Shown: positions 20,651-29,736 of the stretch, in pieces | Layout: every line of letters begins with the position of its first letter | How positions within the stretch are numbered: position 1 is the first letter of the stretch | Source of the DNA: Massilia phosphatilytica | GTDB lineage: Bacteria > Pseudomonadota > Gammaproteobacteria > Burkholderiales > Burkholderiaceae_D | NCBI RefSeq assembly: GCF_002968015.1 | Contig: NZ_PUIP01000007.1 | Span: forward strand, 124,001-188,000 | Direction of reading: 5' to 3' | DNA length: 64,000 bases | Translations under genes and position numbers: made by a program | The notes under the pieces: generated by a model | The model's database searches: none | The model's input: only the letters and a program-made list of their open reading frames with translations | What the model was told of the DNA's origin: nothing

Positions 20651-21721
20651 ATGCTGATCAAGCTTCTTTCCGGCGACCTGCCGCGCAGCCGCGCGTTGAC
20701 CGCCCTCCTCGTCGTCATCCTGCTCGGCCTGCTGTTCGCGCCGTTCCTCTTTTCCGGCGCGCGCCCGCTGAACACGGCGGCCACGATCTGCGTCTACATC
20801 GTGCTCGTCGCGTCGTACGACCTGCTGCTGGGCTATACCGGCATCGTGTCGTTCGCCCACACGATGTTCTACGGCATCGGCGCGTACGGCGTCGGCATCG
20901 CCCTGTCGAGCGTGGACGAGCCGACGTGGAGCGTCATCGTCATCGGCCTCCTTGCCGCGCTGGCATTGACCGTCGTCCTCGCCTTCGTCATCGGCCTGTT
21001 CGCACTGCGCGTGCGCGCCATCTTCTACGCGATGATCACCCTGGCCGTGGCGTCGTCGTTCTCCGTGCTCGCGTCGCAGCTGTCGGACTTCACGGGCGGC
21101 GAGGACGGCCGCACGTTCAGTGTGCCGGAACTGCTGTCGCCGGGCTACACGCTGATGGAGAACGAGGTGTTCGGACGCAGCGTCGACGGCAAGCTGATCA
21201 CGTATTACATCGTGTTCGCGGGCTGCCTCGCGCTGTTCCTGTTCCTGCTGCGCCTCGTGAACTCGCCGTTCGGCCGCGTGCTGCAGGCGATCCGCGAGAA
21301 CGAATTCCGTGCCGAGGCGCTCGGCTACCGCACCGTCGTCTACCGCATCTGGGCCAACGTGCTGGCGGCCGTCGTCGCCGCGCTGGCCGGCGCGCTGATG
21401 GCGCTGTGGCTGCGCTACGTGGGGCCCAAGACGAGCCTCGGCTTCGAAGTCATGACGGACATCCTTCTCATCGTCGTCATCGGCGGGATGGGCACGATGT
21501 ATGGCGCGGTCGTCGGCGCGGCCCTGTTCATCCTCGCGCAGAACTACCTCAAGACCTTGATGGGCCAGGCGTCCGAGATGCTGTCCGGCGTCCCGCTGCT
21601 GGCCGCCGCGCTGCATCCGGACCGCTGGATGCTGTGGCTCGGCGTGCTGTTCATCCTCTCCATCTACTTCTTCCCGATCGGCATCGTCGGCAAGCTGCGG
21701 CTGCGGCGCGCCGCACGCTGA
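20651..21721 (+). CDS. Branched-chain-type ABC permease, LivM type
   Basis: Second permease, 356 residues. Blocks typical of LivM: LLLGYTGIVSFAHTMFYGIGAYGVGI, IRENEFRAEALGYRTVVYRIWANVLAAVVAALAGAL and LIVVIGGMGTMYGAVVGAAL. It completes the importer (binding protein, two ATPases, two permeases) and is followed by a perfect hairpin. Confidence 0.91.
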   Translation: MLIKLLSGDLPRSRALTALLVVILLGLLFAPFLFSGARPLNTAATICVYIVLVASYDLLLGYTGIVSFAHTMFYGIGAYGVGIALSSVDEPTWSVIVIGLLAALALTVVLAFVIGLFALRVRAIFYAMITLAVASSFSVLASQLSDFTGGEDGRTFSVPELLSPGYTLMENEVFGRSVDGKLITYYIVFAGCLALFLFLLRLVNSPFGRVLQAIRENEFRAEALGYRTVVYRIWANVLAAVVAALAGALMALWLRYVGPKTSLGFEVMTDILLIVVIGGMGTMYGAVVGAALFILAQNYLKTLMGQASEMLSGVPLLAAALHPDRWMLWLGVLFILSIYFFPIGIVGKLRLRRAAR

Positions 21722-21724
21722 TGC

Positions 21725-21747
21725 GCCGGAAGGCACTGCCTTCCGGC
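21725..21747 (+). terminator. Hairpin at the end of the importer operon
   Basis: GCCGGAAGGC and GCCTTCCGGC form a perfect ten-base stem around ACT, four bases after the LivM-type stop. The T-run is weak (CTCTCCC), so it may act with Rho or as an mRNA end stabiliser. Confidence 0.6.
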
Positions 21748-21838
21748 CTCTCCCGCACCACCCGGCGATACCCTCGTTTTGTCCAGTCTGTTCGTTAGCT
21801 GAATATCAAGAGTCGTTAACATCCGACTCATAAGATGA

Positions 21839-21863
21839 GCCCTTTCATATGCCATGAAAGGGC
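21839..21863 (+). promoter_or_regulatory. Hairpin that buries the ribosome binding site
   Basis: GCCCTTTCAT (21839-21848) and ATGAAAGGGC (21854-21863) pair perfectly with a five-base loop. The right arm contains the AAAGGG ribosome binding site of the ATG at 21868, so the folded RNA would block initiation of the PEP-CTERM protein. The stem is half A/T pairs, so it could melt with temperature or be opened by a factor. Confidence 0.55.
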
Positions 21864-21867
21864 TTCC

Positions 21868-22530
21868 ATGAAACCCGTAAAAACCTGGTTCGCGACAGCC
21901 GCGCTGTCGCTGGCCGCACTGGGCGCGACGCCCGCGCGTGCGGCCGGGATCGAAGTGCTCAACCAAGGATTCGACAACGTGGCGGGCCTCGCCGGATGGG
22001 CCCAGGTCAACCACAGCGTCCCGGCCGGCAGCGCCTGGTTCCAGGGCAACCCGGCGCTGTTTCCGGCCCAGTCCGGTGCGCCCGATGCGTATGCGGCGGT
22101 CAACTTCCTCAGCGCCGAGAACGGCAGCGGCAGCGTCGACAACTGGCTCGTCACGCCGGTGCTCGACCTGTCCGGCACGACCGTGCTGAGCTTCTGGACG
22201 CGGCACGATGCCCAGCCCGGCTTCAACGACCTGCTCGAAGTGCGCTACGCGGCCGGCACCGGTACCGACATGGCCGACTTCACGACCCTGCTGACGACCG
22301 TCGGCGGCACGGCCGGCTACCCGACCGACTGGCAGCAGTTCACGGCCACCGTCACGAACGGCGGCAACGGCCGCTTCGCATTCCGCTACCTGGGGCCGGC
22401 CGATACCCTGAACTATGTCGGCCTCGATACGGTCTCGGTGGTGACGGCGGTGCCGGAACCCGCGCACTGGATGATGGCGGCGCTGGGCCTGGGCATGATC
22501 ACGCTGCTGCGCCGCCAGTCGCGCCTTTGA
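21868..22530 (+). CDS. PEP-CTERM exported protein with choice-of-anchor J-like domain
   Basis: Exported protein of 220 residues: signal peptide (MKPVKTWFATAALSLAALGA... ARA), a jelly-roll-like domain (VLNQGFDNVAGLAGWAQVNHS through NWLVTPVLDLSGTTVLSFWTRHD), and a C-terminal VPEPAHWMMAALGLGMITLL plus Arg-rich tail, the PEP-CTERM sorting signal. Such proteins are processed by EpsH/exosortase and tied to exopolysaccharide; no exosortase gene is in this window. ATG at 21868 is favoured by the signal peptide and AAAGGG; an in-frame ATG at 21835 would precede the hairpin. Confidence 0.85.
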   Translation: MKPVKTWFATAALSLAALGATPARAAGIEVLNQGFDNVAGLAGWAQVNHSVPAGSAWFQGNPALFPAQSGAPDAYAAVNFLSAENGSGSVDNWLVTPVLDLSGTTVLSFWTRHDAQPGFNDLLEVRYAAGTGTDMADFTTLLTTVGGTAGYPTDWQQFTATVTNGGNGRFAFRYLGPADTLNYVGLDTVSVVTAVPEPAHWMMAALGLGMITLLRRQSRL

Positions 22531-22543
22531 ACGGGAGGAAGCC

Positions 22544-22936
22544 ATGTCCAAGGAAAAACTGCTCACCATCGGCACGCTGGCCGCCCTGTGCGTGCTGGCC
22601 GCCTTTTCGATGCACGCCAAGGCAGCCGGCCAGGAAGGCATGGTCGTCGTGCGCGATCCGCAGACCGGCCAGTTGCGCGCGCCGACGGCCGACGAATTGA
22701 AGGAGCTGCGCGCCAGGACGCCCGCCACCGCCGGCCTCGCGGCACCCCGTCCGCCTGCCACGGTCAGCCGCCGCGACGGCTCGCGCGGCTTGCGCCTCGG
22801 CGAACAAGGCATGGTCTACGACGTCGTCACGCGCGGCCCGGACGGCAAGCTGACGAGCGAATGCGTGCATGGCGAGGCCGGCGCAGCCCGCGCCCTCGAC
22901 CACAACCACGGGGAGAACACGCATGAAAGCCGCTGA
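22544..22936 (+). CDS. Small secreted protein next to PEP-CTERM gene
   Basis: Protein of 130 residues with a signal peptide (MSKEKLLTIGTLAALCVLAAFSMHAKA) followed by GQEGMVVVRDPQTGQLRAPTADELKEL and a His-rich C-terminus (CVHGEAGAARALDHNHGE). No catalytic motif is visible. I recall a domain class named post-PEP-CTERM for genes in this position, but cannot confirm membership. It starts 13 bases after the PEP-CTERM gene and overlaps the protease gene by 14 bases, so the three are coupled. Confidence 0.7.
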   Translation: MSKEKLLTIGTLAALCVLAAFSMHAKAAGQEGMVVVRDPQTGQLRAPTADELKELRARTPATAGLAAPRPPATVSRRDGSRGLRLGEQGMVYDVVTRGPDGKLTSECVHGEAGAARALDHNHGENTHESR

Positions 22937-24377
22937 TCGTCGCCTGCAACGGGCCCTCGGCGCCGTCGCGTGCATCGCTGCCGCCTGCGCGTTCACCTTT
23001 GGCGCGGTCGCACCCGCCCAGGCCGCCGCCGCCATCGTGATCGTCAACCAGAACGGGCACGACGAGGGCTTCAACGACCCGACCCCGGCCGTGCCCGTCG
23101 GCGGCAATACCGGCACGACGCTCGGCCAGCAACGGCTGAACGCGTTCCGGCGCGCGGCCGACATCTGGGGCGCGACGCTCACGAGCAGCGTGCCGATCCG
23201 CATCGGCGCGTCGTTCGTGCCGCTGGGGTGCACGGCGACGAGCGCCGTCCTCGGCTCGGCCGGCGCCAACGAGATCTGGTACGACTTCCCGAACGCGCCG
23301 CGCGCCGCGACGTGGTATCCGGGCGCGCTGGCCAGCAAGCTGGCGGGCCAGGACATCTCGTCGCCGGGCGAGCCGCACATCATTGCCCACTTCAACTCGC
23401 GCCTCGGCCTGTTCCCCGACTGCCTGCCCGGCTCCGGCTTCTACCTGGGCCTCGACAACAACTTCGGCGGCCAGATCGACCTGGTTACGGTGCTGCTGCA
23501 CGAATTCGCGCATGGCCTCGGCTTCCAGACGTTCACGAACCACGAGACGGGCGTCGAGATCCAGGGCATGCCGTCCATCTGGGATTACTACCTGCTGAAC
23601 AACCGCACGGGCAAGCTGTGGGTGGAAATGACGGACGGGGAGCGCGCTGCGTCGGCCGTGACGTGGCGCGGGCTGTCCTGGAACGGTCCCACCGTGACGG
23701 CCGCCGTGCCGCAGGTGCTGGCCCCGCTCTCCAGCCTGGCCGTGAACGGCGCCGCCGCCGGCCCGGCCGCGGGCAACTATGCGGTGGGCGATGCGTCGTT
23801 CGGCCCGCCGCTGTCGAATCCGCCCGTCGCGGGCCAAATGATGCCGGTCGTCGACCAGTCCACCGGCACGGGCCTGGCCTGCGATCCGCTGAATGCGTTG
23901 AACAGCCTCGCCGTACGCGGCAATATCGCCCTCGTCGACCGCGGCACGTGCGACTTCGTCACCAAGGCCCGCAACGTGCAGGCGGCCGGCGCGCTGGGCA
24001 TGGTCGTGGCGGACAACCAGCCGGGCGACGTCGCCGGCATGGGCGGCAGCGACCCGGGCATCACGATCCCGTCCGTGCGCATCACGCAGGCCGACGGCAT
24101 CAAGCTGAAGGCATCGTTGCAGCGTCGCTCGCGCACGCAGTCGGGCGTCGTGGCCAGCCTCGGCCTCGACCCGACGCGCCTGGCCGGTACCGACAACGCG
24201 GGCCGCATCCTGCTGTATACGCCGACCACGTACTCGCCGGGCTCGACCGTGTCGCACTACACGACGGAAGCCAAGCCGAACCAGCTGATGGAACCGGCGA
24301 TCAACGCCGACCTGACGCACGAGGTGACGCCGCCGCGCGACCTGACGTATCCGCTGCTGCGCGACATCGGGTGGTGA
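22923..24377 (+). CDS. Secreted PA-domain zinc metalloprotease-like protein
   Basis: Exported protein of 484 residues. The signal peptide ends near APAQA. The zinc site is LLHEFAHGLGFQTF (HEXXH near residue 197), in a fold where the helix is followed by a Gly as in metzincin-like enzymes. A PA (protease-associated) domain lies at about 300-410 (RGNIALVDRGTCDFVTKARNVQAAGALGMVVAD). It ends LMEPAINADLTHEVTPPRDLTYPLLRDIGW. ATG at 22923 overlaps the preceding gene. The function, extracellular proteolysis, is inferred from the motif. Confidence 0.82.
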   Translation: MKAADRRLQRALGAVACIAAACAFTFGAVAPAQAAAAIVIVNQNGHDEGFNDPTPAVPVGGNTGTTLGQQRLNAFRRAADIWGATLTSSVPIRIGASFVPLGCTATSAVLGSAGANEIWYDFPNAPRAATWYPGALASKLAGQDISSPGEPHIIAHFNSRLGLFPDCLPGSGFYLGLDNNFGGQIDLVTVLLHEFAHGLGFQTFTNHETGVEIQGMPSIWDYYLLNNRTGKLWVEMTDGERAASAVTWRGLSWNGPTVTAAVPQVLAPLSSLAVNGAAAGPAAGNYAVGDASFGPPLSNPPVAGQMMPVVDQSTGTGLACDPLNALNSLAVRGNIALVDRGTCDFVTKARNVQAAGALGMVVADNQPGDVAGMGGSDPGITIPSVRITQADGIKLKASLQRRSRTQSGVVASLGLDPTRLAGTDNAGRILLYTPTTYSPGSTVSHYTTEAKPNQLMEPAINADLTHEVTPPRDLTYPLLRDIGW

Positions 24378-24388
24378 CGTAAACGACA

Positions 24389-24419
24389 AAGGGCCGCACA
24401 CCCGAAGGTGGCGGCCCTT
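24389..24419. terminator. Bidirectional terminator hairpin
   Basis: AAGGGCCGC (24389-24397) pairs with GCGGCCCTT (24411-24419), and the loop can add CACC/GGTG. It lies between the convergent metalloprotease and pyrophosphatase genes and serves either side. Confidence 0.7.
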
Positions 24420-24438
24420 GCGACCGAAGAAGCGGGAT

Positions 24439-24975
24439 TTATTCGCCCTTCGACTCGTGGTTCTTCACGCCGGCGAGGATCTCTTCCTTGGCCGCGTCCG
24501 GGCCTTCCCAGCCTTCGACCTTGACCCACTTGCCCTTTTCCAGGTCCTTGTAGTGCTCGAAGAAGTGCTGGATCTGGCGCAGGGTCAGTTCCTGGACGTC
24601 TTCGACCTTTTGCAGGTGCGAGTAGACCGGCAGGATCTTTTCGACCGGCACGGCCAGGATCTTCGAGTCGCCACCGGCTTCGTCCGTCATCTTCAGCACG
24701 CCCAGCGCGCGGCAGCGCACGACGACGCCCGGGATCAGCGCGAACGGGGTGATCACCAGCACGTCGCACGGGTCGCCGTCGTCGGCGATCGTGTTCGGGA
24801 TGTAGCCGTAGTTGCACGGATAGTGCATGGCGGTACCCATGAAGCGGTCGACGAAGATCGCGCCGGATTCCTTGTCCACTTCGTACTTGATCGGGTCGGC
24901 GTTCATCGGGATTTCGATGACGACGTTGAAGTCGTTCGGCACATCGCGGCCGGCGTTGACGTTATTCAGGCTCAT
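24439..24975 (-). CDS. ppa: Inorganic pyrophosphatase
   Basis: Soluble family I pyrophosphatase of 178 residues that hydrolyses diphosphate, pulling biosynthetic reactions forward. Active-site motifs: [21 protein letters not shown] with catalytic Lys, YGYIPNT, and the signature DGDPCDVLV. The C-terminus [15 protein letters not shown] is typical of proteobacterial Ppa. It is a single gene, with TATAAT about 40 bases upstream. Confidence 0.95.
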   Translation of the reverse strand: MSLNNVNAGRDVPNDFNVVIEIPMNADPIKYEVDKESGAIFVDRFMGTAMHYPCNYGYIPNTIADDGDPCDVLVITPFALIPGVVVRCRALGVLKMTDEAGGDSKILAVPVEKILPVYSHLQKVEDVQELTLRQIQHFFEHYKDLEKGKWVKVEGWEGPDAAKEEILAGVKNHESKGE

Positions 24976-25013
24976 GGATAGTCCTTGGTTGCTGGGGAAA
25001 CAATAAAAGGTCG

Positions 25014-25019
25014 ATTATA
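25014..25019 (-). promoter_or_regulatory. Probable -10 box of ppa
   Basis: TATAAT on the minus strand, 39 bases before the ppa ATG. No clear -35 hexamer is visible. The rest of the 276-base gap between ppa and the small exported-protein gene (24976-25251) shows no gene. Confidence 0.45.
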
Positions 25020-25251
25020 ACGAATCGCCTTGGGCTTGTGCGCCGCACAAGGTCGCAAAAGAATGAATGTCCGCCATCCTGTTGGCCGGTACCCGACACC
25101 ACGCCGACACACTGTCGTTCCCGTCCCCACTCGACAGCGCGGAAATGGCGGCATTCCAGCGCCAATCGCCCGTTGGCGCGCGCTGGCACGCCCCATGCTC
25201 TATCGATGTTGTGAGCAATCTCGCTCCGCCACCACCATCGAGGGGAACAGC

Positions 25252-25452
25252 ATGAACATCCACAAGCACATGGAAGCCATCTTCGTCACGACACTTGCCG
25301 TCATCGGCGCCGGGTCGCTGGTCATCGACCGCCTGCCGGACGCCCAGGCCAGCACCGTCCGGCAACCCGTACCCGTCGAGAACAACATCGGCACGGAGGG
25401 CCACATGGCCGTCATCGTCGTGCGTGGCCGCAGGTTGCCGCGTGATGCATGA
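25252..25452 (+). CDS. Small hypothetical membrane or exported protein
   Basis: Protein of 66 residues beginning MNIHKHMEAIFVTTLAVIGA with a hydrophobic segment at about 9-24, then a polar tail (VRQPVPVENNIGTEGHMAVIVVRGRR). GAGGGG nine bases upstream supports ATG 25252; the open frame upstream has no such site. No family recognised. It ends three bases before the convergent hemY stop. Confidence 0.6.
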   Translation: MNIHKHMEAIFVTTLAVIGAGSLVIDRLPDAQASTVRQPVPVENNIGTEGHMAVIVVRGRRLPRDA

Positions 25453-25455
25453 GCG

Positions 25456-26652
25456 TCACAACACGGTCGCCAGCGCACACAGCCGATAGTGCTTGTCGGC
25501 CTCTGCGCGCTGCCCCAGCGCCTCGTGCAGCTGGGCCAGTTTCAGATGGGCGTCGCGCACCATGTGCGGCTCGGTCGCGTCGGACAGCGCCTGCTCCAGG
25601 TAGCGCTGGGCCTTGCCCCATAGTTTCTGGCGCAGGCACAGGGAACCCAGGGTCAGTTCCAGTTCCGGATCGTTCGGATGGGAGCGCAGCCAGGTTTCGC
25701 AATTCTCGATCTGCGCCAGCAACGTGGCCGAGCCTTCCGGACCCGCCGCTTCGCGGTAGGCGCGCACGACGCGCTCGTCCCAGCCGGCCTTCAGGGCATC
25801 TTCGACGATGCCGCGGGCGTCGTCGTGCAGGCCGCGCGCATTCAGCGCGGCCGCGGCGCGGGCCGCGATATACGGTGTCACCCGGTCGCTGGCCGGCACC
25901 GAGGTCCACACGCGGCGGATCGACTCGGCGTCGTGCCCGCCCTCGGACAGCAGCGCGTCATAAGCCATCTCGCGCAGGCGTGCGGACAGCGCGGGGTGCA
26001 GGGCGTTGCGCTTGTCCAGGATGCGCACGAGACGCAGCACCTCCGGCCAGTTGCGCGCCTGCTGGTTGGCCTTCATGGCCCATTGCAGCGCGTGGATGTG
26101 GCGCTGGCCGCTGGCATTCAGTTCCGCGACGGCTTCCAGCGCGCCTTCCGGCTTGTGGTCGTCGACGAGCAGTTCCGTCACCGTCATCAGGCGCGCCGTC
26201 TTCAGCGACTGGTCCTGCACGATGCCGGCGAGCCAGGCGTCGCGGCGTGCCGGTTCGCGCATGCGGTGGGCCGCCCTGGCGCCGATCAGCGCGGCGAGGC
26301 CGGCATTGTCCGGCAGGTCGGCGGCGCGCATGGCGGCCTTCTCGGCGTGGCCGAAGCGGCCTTCGAACAGGGCTTTCAGCGCTTCACGCAGGCCGCGGTT
26401 CGCTTCGCGCTCGCGCTTGCGGAAGCGGTACTGGGCCACGCGCTCGGGCATGCCCAGGGTGGCGCGCACGGCGCGGACCAGGCCGTACAGCACGAGGAAC
26501 AGCAGGAACGCCAGCACGACGAACAGGTTCAGCGACAAGTCGATCCGGTGTGGCGGATAGAAAAACACGACATTGCCGGGATTGAAGCGCGCGGTCACGG
26601 CAATGCCGATGGCCGCGGCCATCAGGGCGACTAACCAGAGTAATAAACGCAT
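25456..26652 (-). CDS. hemY: Heme biosynthesis protein HemY
   Basis: Inner-membrane protein of 398 residues with two N-terminal membrane segments (LLWLVALMAAAIGIAVTA and LFVVLAFLLFLVLYGLV) separated by the conserved FNPGNVVFFYPPHRIDLSLN, followed by TPR helices (LELTLGSLCLRQKLWGKAQRYLEQAL). It is the proteobacterial HemY of hem operons, not protoporphyrinogen oxidase. It is thought to scaffold late heme enzymes. It lies 17 bases after hemX, last in hemCDXY. Confidence 0.93.
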   Translation of the reverse strand: MRLLLWLVALMAAAIGIAVTARFNPGNVVFFYPPHRIDLSLNLFVVLAFLLFLVLYGLVRAVRATLGMPERVAQYRFRKREREANRGLREALKALFEGRFGHAEKAAMRAADLPDNAGLAALIGARAAHRMREPARRDAWLAGIVQDQSLKTARLMTVTELLVDDHKPEGALEAVAELNASGQRHIHALQWAMKANQQARNWPEVLRLVRILDKRNALHPALSARLREMAYDALLSEGGHDAESIRRVWTSVPASDRVTPYIAARAAAALNARGLHDDARGIVEDALKAGWDERVVRAYREAAGPEGSATLLAQIENCETWLRSHPNDPELELTLGSLCLRQKLWGKAQRYLEQALSDATEPHMVRDAHLKLAQLHEALGQRAEADKHYRLCALATVL

Positions 26653-26669
26653 CGTTCAGGCCCCGCGCT

Positions 26670-27824
26670 TCACGGCTTCGATTTGTAATTGCGCACGGCG
26701 TTCAGGCTCTCCGACAAGTCGGGCACGTCGATGGTGACGTTGTTGGCCTGCACCTGGCGCAGCAAGGCCTGCGCCGCCTGGGTCGAGCGCGCCTTCGTGT
26801 CGAAGTACTTCACGAGCTGCTGCTGTGCGGTATTGAGGTCGTCGCGGAACGTGCCTTCGTTGCGCGACAGGAGCGCCAGGCGCGCGTTCAGCAGGCGCAG
26901 CTTGAGGTTCTCGCGCACGAAATACGATTCGCTCGGCGACAGCATCAGCGCATCCGGATTGTCGACCGTGCGCACGCGGATCAGCTGGCGGATGTCGTCC
27001 CACATCTCGTGGCTCCAGTTGCGCCACGTCTCGGTGACGCGCTGGAGCACGGTCCGTGCGGCCGGCGCCGCGGCTTTGCCATTCACCGGGGCCGGGTTCA
27101 CGCGCGACGGCGCGATCGGCTCGGCCGGCTTTTCATCGGACAGCAGCGGGAGGTTGTCGATCTGCGAGATGACGTTGTCGAGGCGCAGCGCGATGCCGGG
27201 CTGGTCGACGGACGGCAGCGCCTTCAGCTTCTCGATGTCGCGCGCGATGGCGCGGCGGATCGTGATGAATTGCGGCTTGTCGGAGCGCGACAGGGACCGG
27301 TCGGCATTCTGCAGCGCGATCAGCGCGCCCTGCACGTTGCCGGCCAGCTGCAGCTGCTGGCTCGCGGTGGACAGCACCTGCTCGATCTCGGACAGCGCCC
27401 ATTCGTCGCGGTTCTTCGAAATATCCTGGTACATCTGCTCGAGCGCGGCCTGCTGGCTCTGCGCCTCGGTCTGGCGGTTTTCCAGCACGCCCACCTTGAC
27501 CTGCAATTCCTTGGCCGCTTCCTGGATCTCGCGCACCGTCTGCGCCGTCTCGGCGTTCGAGGCATTGTCCTTTTGGAGCGTGCGCGCGACGTCCTCGCGC
27601 AGCTTGTTGAAACGGCTGTGCGTGGAATACGTCTGGAGGGCAAGCAGGATGGCCAGCGCGAGGATGGCGACGTTCTGCGGCTTCTGCAGCAGCCCGCCGA
27701 CTCTGGAACCCTCGGGAACACGCGGCTCGCCGGGGCCCGCCGGCGCCGGCGTCACATAGCTTTCCGGCGGAACGACCGGACCGCCCACGTTTGGTTTTTC
27801 TGGATTGTTGGGCAATTCGTTCAT
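26670..27824 (-). CDS. hemX: HemX, uroporphyrinogen-III C-methyltransferase-like membrane protein
   Basis: Protein of 384 residues with a Pro-rich cytoplasmic N-terminus, one membrane segment (VAILALAILLALQTY near residue 55), a coiled coil (LQKDNASNAETAQTVREIQ...) and a periplasmic HemX domain (DEWALSEIEQVLSTASQQLQLAGN, then WDDIRQLIRVRTVDNPDALMLSP). Despite its name no methyltransferase motif is seen. It overlaps hemD by ATGA. Confidence 0.93.
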   Translation of the reverse strand: MNELPNNPEKPNVGGPVVPPESYVTPAPAGPGEPRVPEGSRVGGLLQKPQNVAILALAILLALQTYSTHSRFNKLREDVARTLQKDNASNAETAQTVREIQEAAKELQVKVGVLENRQTEAQSQQAALEQMYQDISKNRDEWALSEIEQVLSTASQQLQLAGNVQGALIALQNADRSLSRSDKPQFITIRRAIARDIEKLKALPSVDQPGIALRLDNVISQIDNLPLLSDEKPAEPIAPSRVNPAPVNGKAAAPAARTVLQRVTETWRNWSHEMWDDIRQLIRVRTVDNPDALMLSPSESYFVRENLKLRLLNARLALLSRNEGTFRDDLNTAQQQLVKYFDTKARSTQAAQALLRQVQANNVTIDVPDLSESLNAVRNYKSKP

Positions 27825-28591
27825 GCTCGTGATTGTAACGCGGCAAGCAGCCGCTCGTCGCCGGACCCCGTGAGCGTCACAGCGGTGAAACCGAGTGCAG
27901 AGGCCGTTTCCGCGATGCGGGCATGCGGAACGATCAGGCGCTGCCGTTGCAGATTTGCCACACTTGCACCATCGTCAAGCTGTTCGACGAGGCCGGCCAG
28001 GCCCCGCAGGGCTTCCGAACTCGTGATTATCCAGTCGTTCGGGCCGGCCAGCAAGGCGCGTAATGACGCCGCCAGGTCCGGCGTCAGGATCGGGACGGCG
28101 CGGCGGTAGGCGGCCACGGTCTCGACGTCCACGCCGGCCGCGCGCAAGGCGTCGGGCAACACTTCGCGGCCCGTCTCGCCGCGCACGACGAGGACCTTGC
28201 GGCCCGCCAGCGCGGCCGTGTCGAGTGCCTGCAACAGGTGTTCGGAATCGCTGCGGGCCGGGTCGGCCGGCACGTGGACACGGTAACGGTCGCCGGCGAT
28301 GCCGTGGCGGGCCAGCGCCGCCCGGCTGCCCTCGCCCACGACGGCGAGCGCCACCTCGGCCGGCCATTCCGTGACGTGGGCGAACGCGGCATCGACGGCG
28401 TTCGGCGACACGAACGCGACCAGCGCGTAGTCATGCAGCCGGGCAAGCGCGGCGCGCAGCGGGGCCTCGTCGGGCAGCGGGGAAATTTCCAGCAAAGGCA
28501 GGATCAGCGGTGTGCGGCCGAGCGCCGCCACCGCGCGGGCCAGCGGCTCGGCCTGCTGGCGCGGACGGGTGATGACGACCGCGTCAGGCAT
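27821..28591 (-). CDS. hemD: Uroporphyrinogen-III synthase
   Basis: Cytoplasmic enzyme of 256 residues that cyclises hydroxymethylbilane to uroporphyrinogen III with inversion of ring D. It begins [20 protein letters not shown] and has the [13 protein letters not shown] and [13 protein letters not shown] blocks typical of HemD. Overlap with hemC is eight bases and with hemX four, showing tight coupling. The open frame upstream of 28591 is antisense or within hemC. Confidence 0.93.
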   Translation of the reverse strand: MPDAVVITRPRQQAEPLARAVAALGRTPLILPLLEISPLPDEAPLRAALARLHDYALVAFVSPNAVDAAFAHVTEWPAEVALAVVGEGSRAALARHGIAGDRYRVHVPADPARSDSEHLLQALDTAALAGRKVLVVRGETGREVLPDALRAAGVDVETVAAYRRAVPILTPDLAASLRALLAGPNDWIITSSEALRGLAGLVEQLDDGASVANLQRQRLIVPHARIAETASALGFTAVTLTGSGDERLLAALQSRA

Positions 28592-29576
28592 CGTCCGCGG
28601 CGGTCGCCTTGCATTCGGCCAGGATCCCGGCAGCATCCTTCGCGGCCAGCTTCTGCGCCACCTGTTCGCCCACGGCTTCCGGCAACGCGGCCGGACCGCT
28701 GGCGTCCGCGAAGGCGCTGCGGCGCCCGTCCGGCGTCGCGACCATCGCGCGCAGGTGCAGGGTGTCGCCGTCGACGGTCGCGTGCGCCGCCAGCGGGATC
28801 TGGCAGCTGCCGCCGAACACTTGCGAGACCTTGCGCTCGGCTTGCACGGCCTGCGCCGTGTGCGTGTGGTTCAGCGGCGCCAGCAGCGCGCGGACGTCGA
28901 AGCCGGCGGCGTTGCCGGACAGGATCTCGATCGCCATCGCGCCCTGGCCGGCGGCCGGCAGGCTGTCTTCCGTCGACAGGTAGGCGCGGATGCGGCGCGT
29001 GAGGCCGAGACGCTTGAGGCCGGCGGCCGCGAGGATGATGGCGGCATAGTCGCCGCGGTCGAGCTTGCCCAGGCGCGTGTCCAGGTTGCCCCGCAGCGGC
29101 TTGATCACGAGCTGCGGATAGCGCGCGGCGATCAGGGCCTGGCGGCGCAGGCTGCTCGTGCCGACGATGCTGCCGGCCGGCAACGCGGCCAGGCTGTCGA
29201 AATCGTTGCAGACGAAGGCGTCGCGCGGGTCTTCGCGCTCCAGGATGGCGGCCAATTCAAAGCCTTCCGGCAACTCCATCGGCACGTCCTTGAGGGAGTG
29301 CACGGCCAGGTGGGCGCGGCCGTCGGCCATCGCCACTTCCAGCTCTTTCACGAACAAGCCCTTGCCGCCCACCTTCGACAGCGTCTTGTCGAGAATCTGG
29401 TCGCCGCGCGTGGTCATGCCGAGAATGTCGATTTGGCACTGCGGATATAATGCTGCGAGCCGGTCGCGCACATGCGTGGCCTGCCACATGGCCAGCCGGC
29501 TTTCGCGCGATGCGATAATCAGTTGCGCGGGAACGTGCTGCGTCGTGTCGTTGGAGTTCAAAACGGTTTCTTTCAC
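28584..29576 (-). CDS. hemC: Hydroxymethylbilane synthase (porphobilinogen deaminase)
   Basis: Enzyme of 330 residues that polymerises four porphobilinogens. The dipyrromethane cofactor binds Cys258 ([12 protein letters not shown]) and catalytic Asp97 is in HSLKDVP. The N-terminal [14 protein letters not shown] block is standard. About 14 residues precede the conserved start. It is first in hemCDXY and divergent from ppc over a 160-base gap, a gene order common in betaproteobacteria. Confidence 0.95.
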   Translation of the reverse strand: MKETVLNSNDTTQHVPAQLIIASRESRLAMWQATHVRDRLAALYPQCQIDILGMTTRGDQILDKTLSKVGGKGLFVKELEVAMADGRAHLAVHSLKDVPMELPEGFELAAILEREDPRDAFVCNDFDSLAALPAGSIVGTSSLRRQALIAARYPQLVIKPLRGNLDTRLGKLDRGDYAAIILAAAGLKRLGLTRRIRAYLSTEDSLPAAGQGAMAIEILSGNAAGFDVRALLAPLNHTHTAQAVQAERKVSQVFGGSCQIPLAAHATVDGDTLHLRAMVATPDGRRSAFADASGPAALPEAVGEQVAQKLAAKDAAGILAECKATAADDA

Positions 29577-29736
29577 TGTCGTTGCGCCCGGATCGGGCAG
29601 CGCCGGTTAGGCCCATACCTGAGACCATAAATTCTAGCATGGGCCCACCCGCAGGCCATGGCGAACCGCCAGCGCGCCGCGCAGGAGCACTTTGTAATAA
29701 CGATTTCGTTGTATCTGTCGTTTCAACAATTCAACC

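Noticed and set aside
26670..27824. HemX as a true uroporphyrinogen-III methyltransferase
   Set aside because: The SAM-binding motifs of CobA/CysG-type enzymes are absent; the protein is a membrane-anchored coiled-coil protein named only by association.
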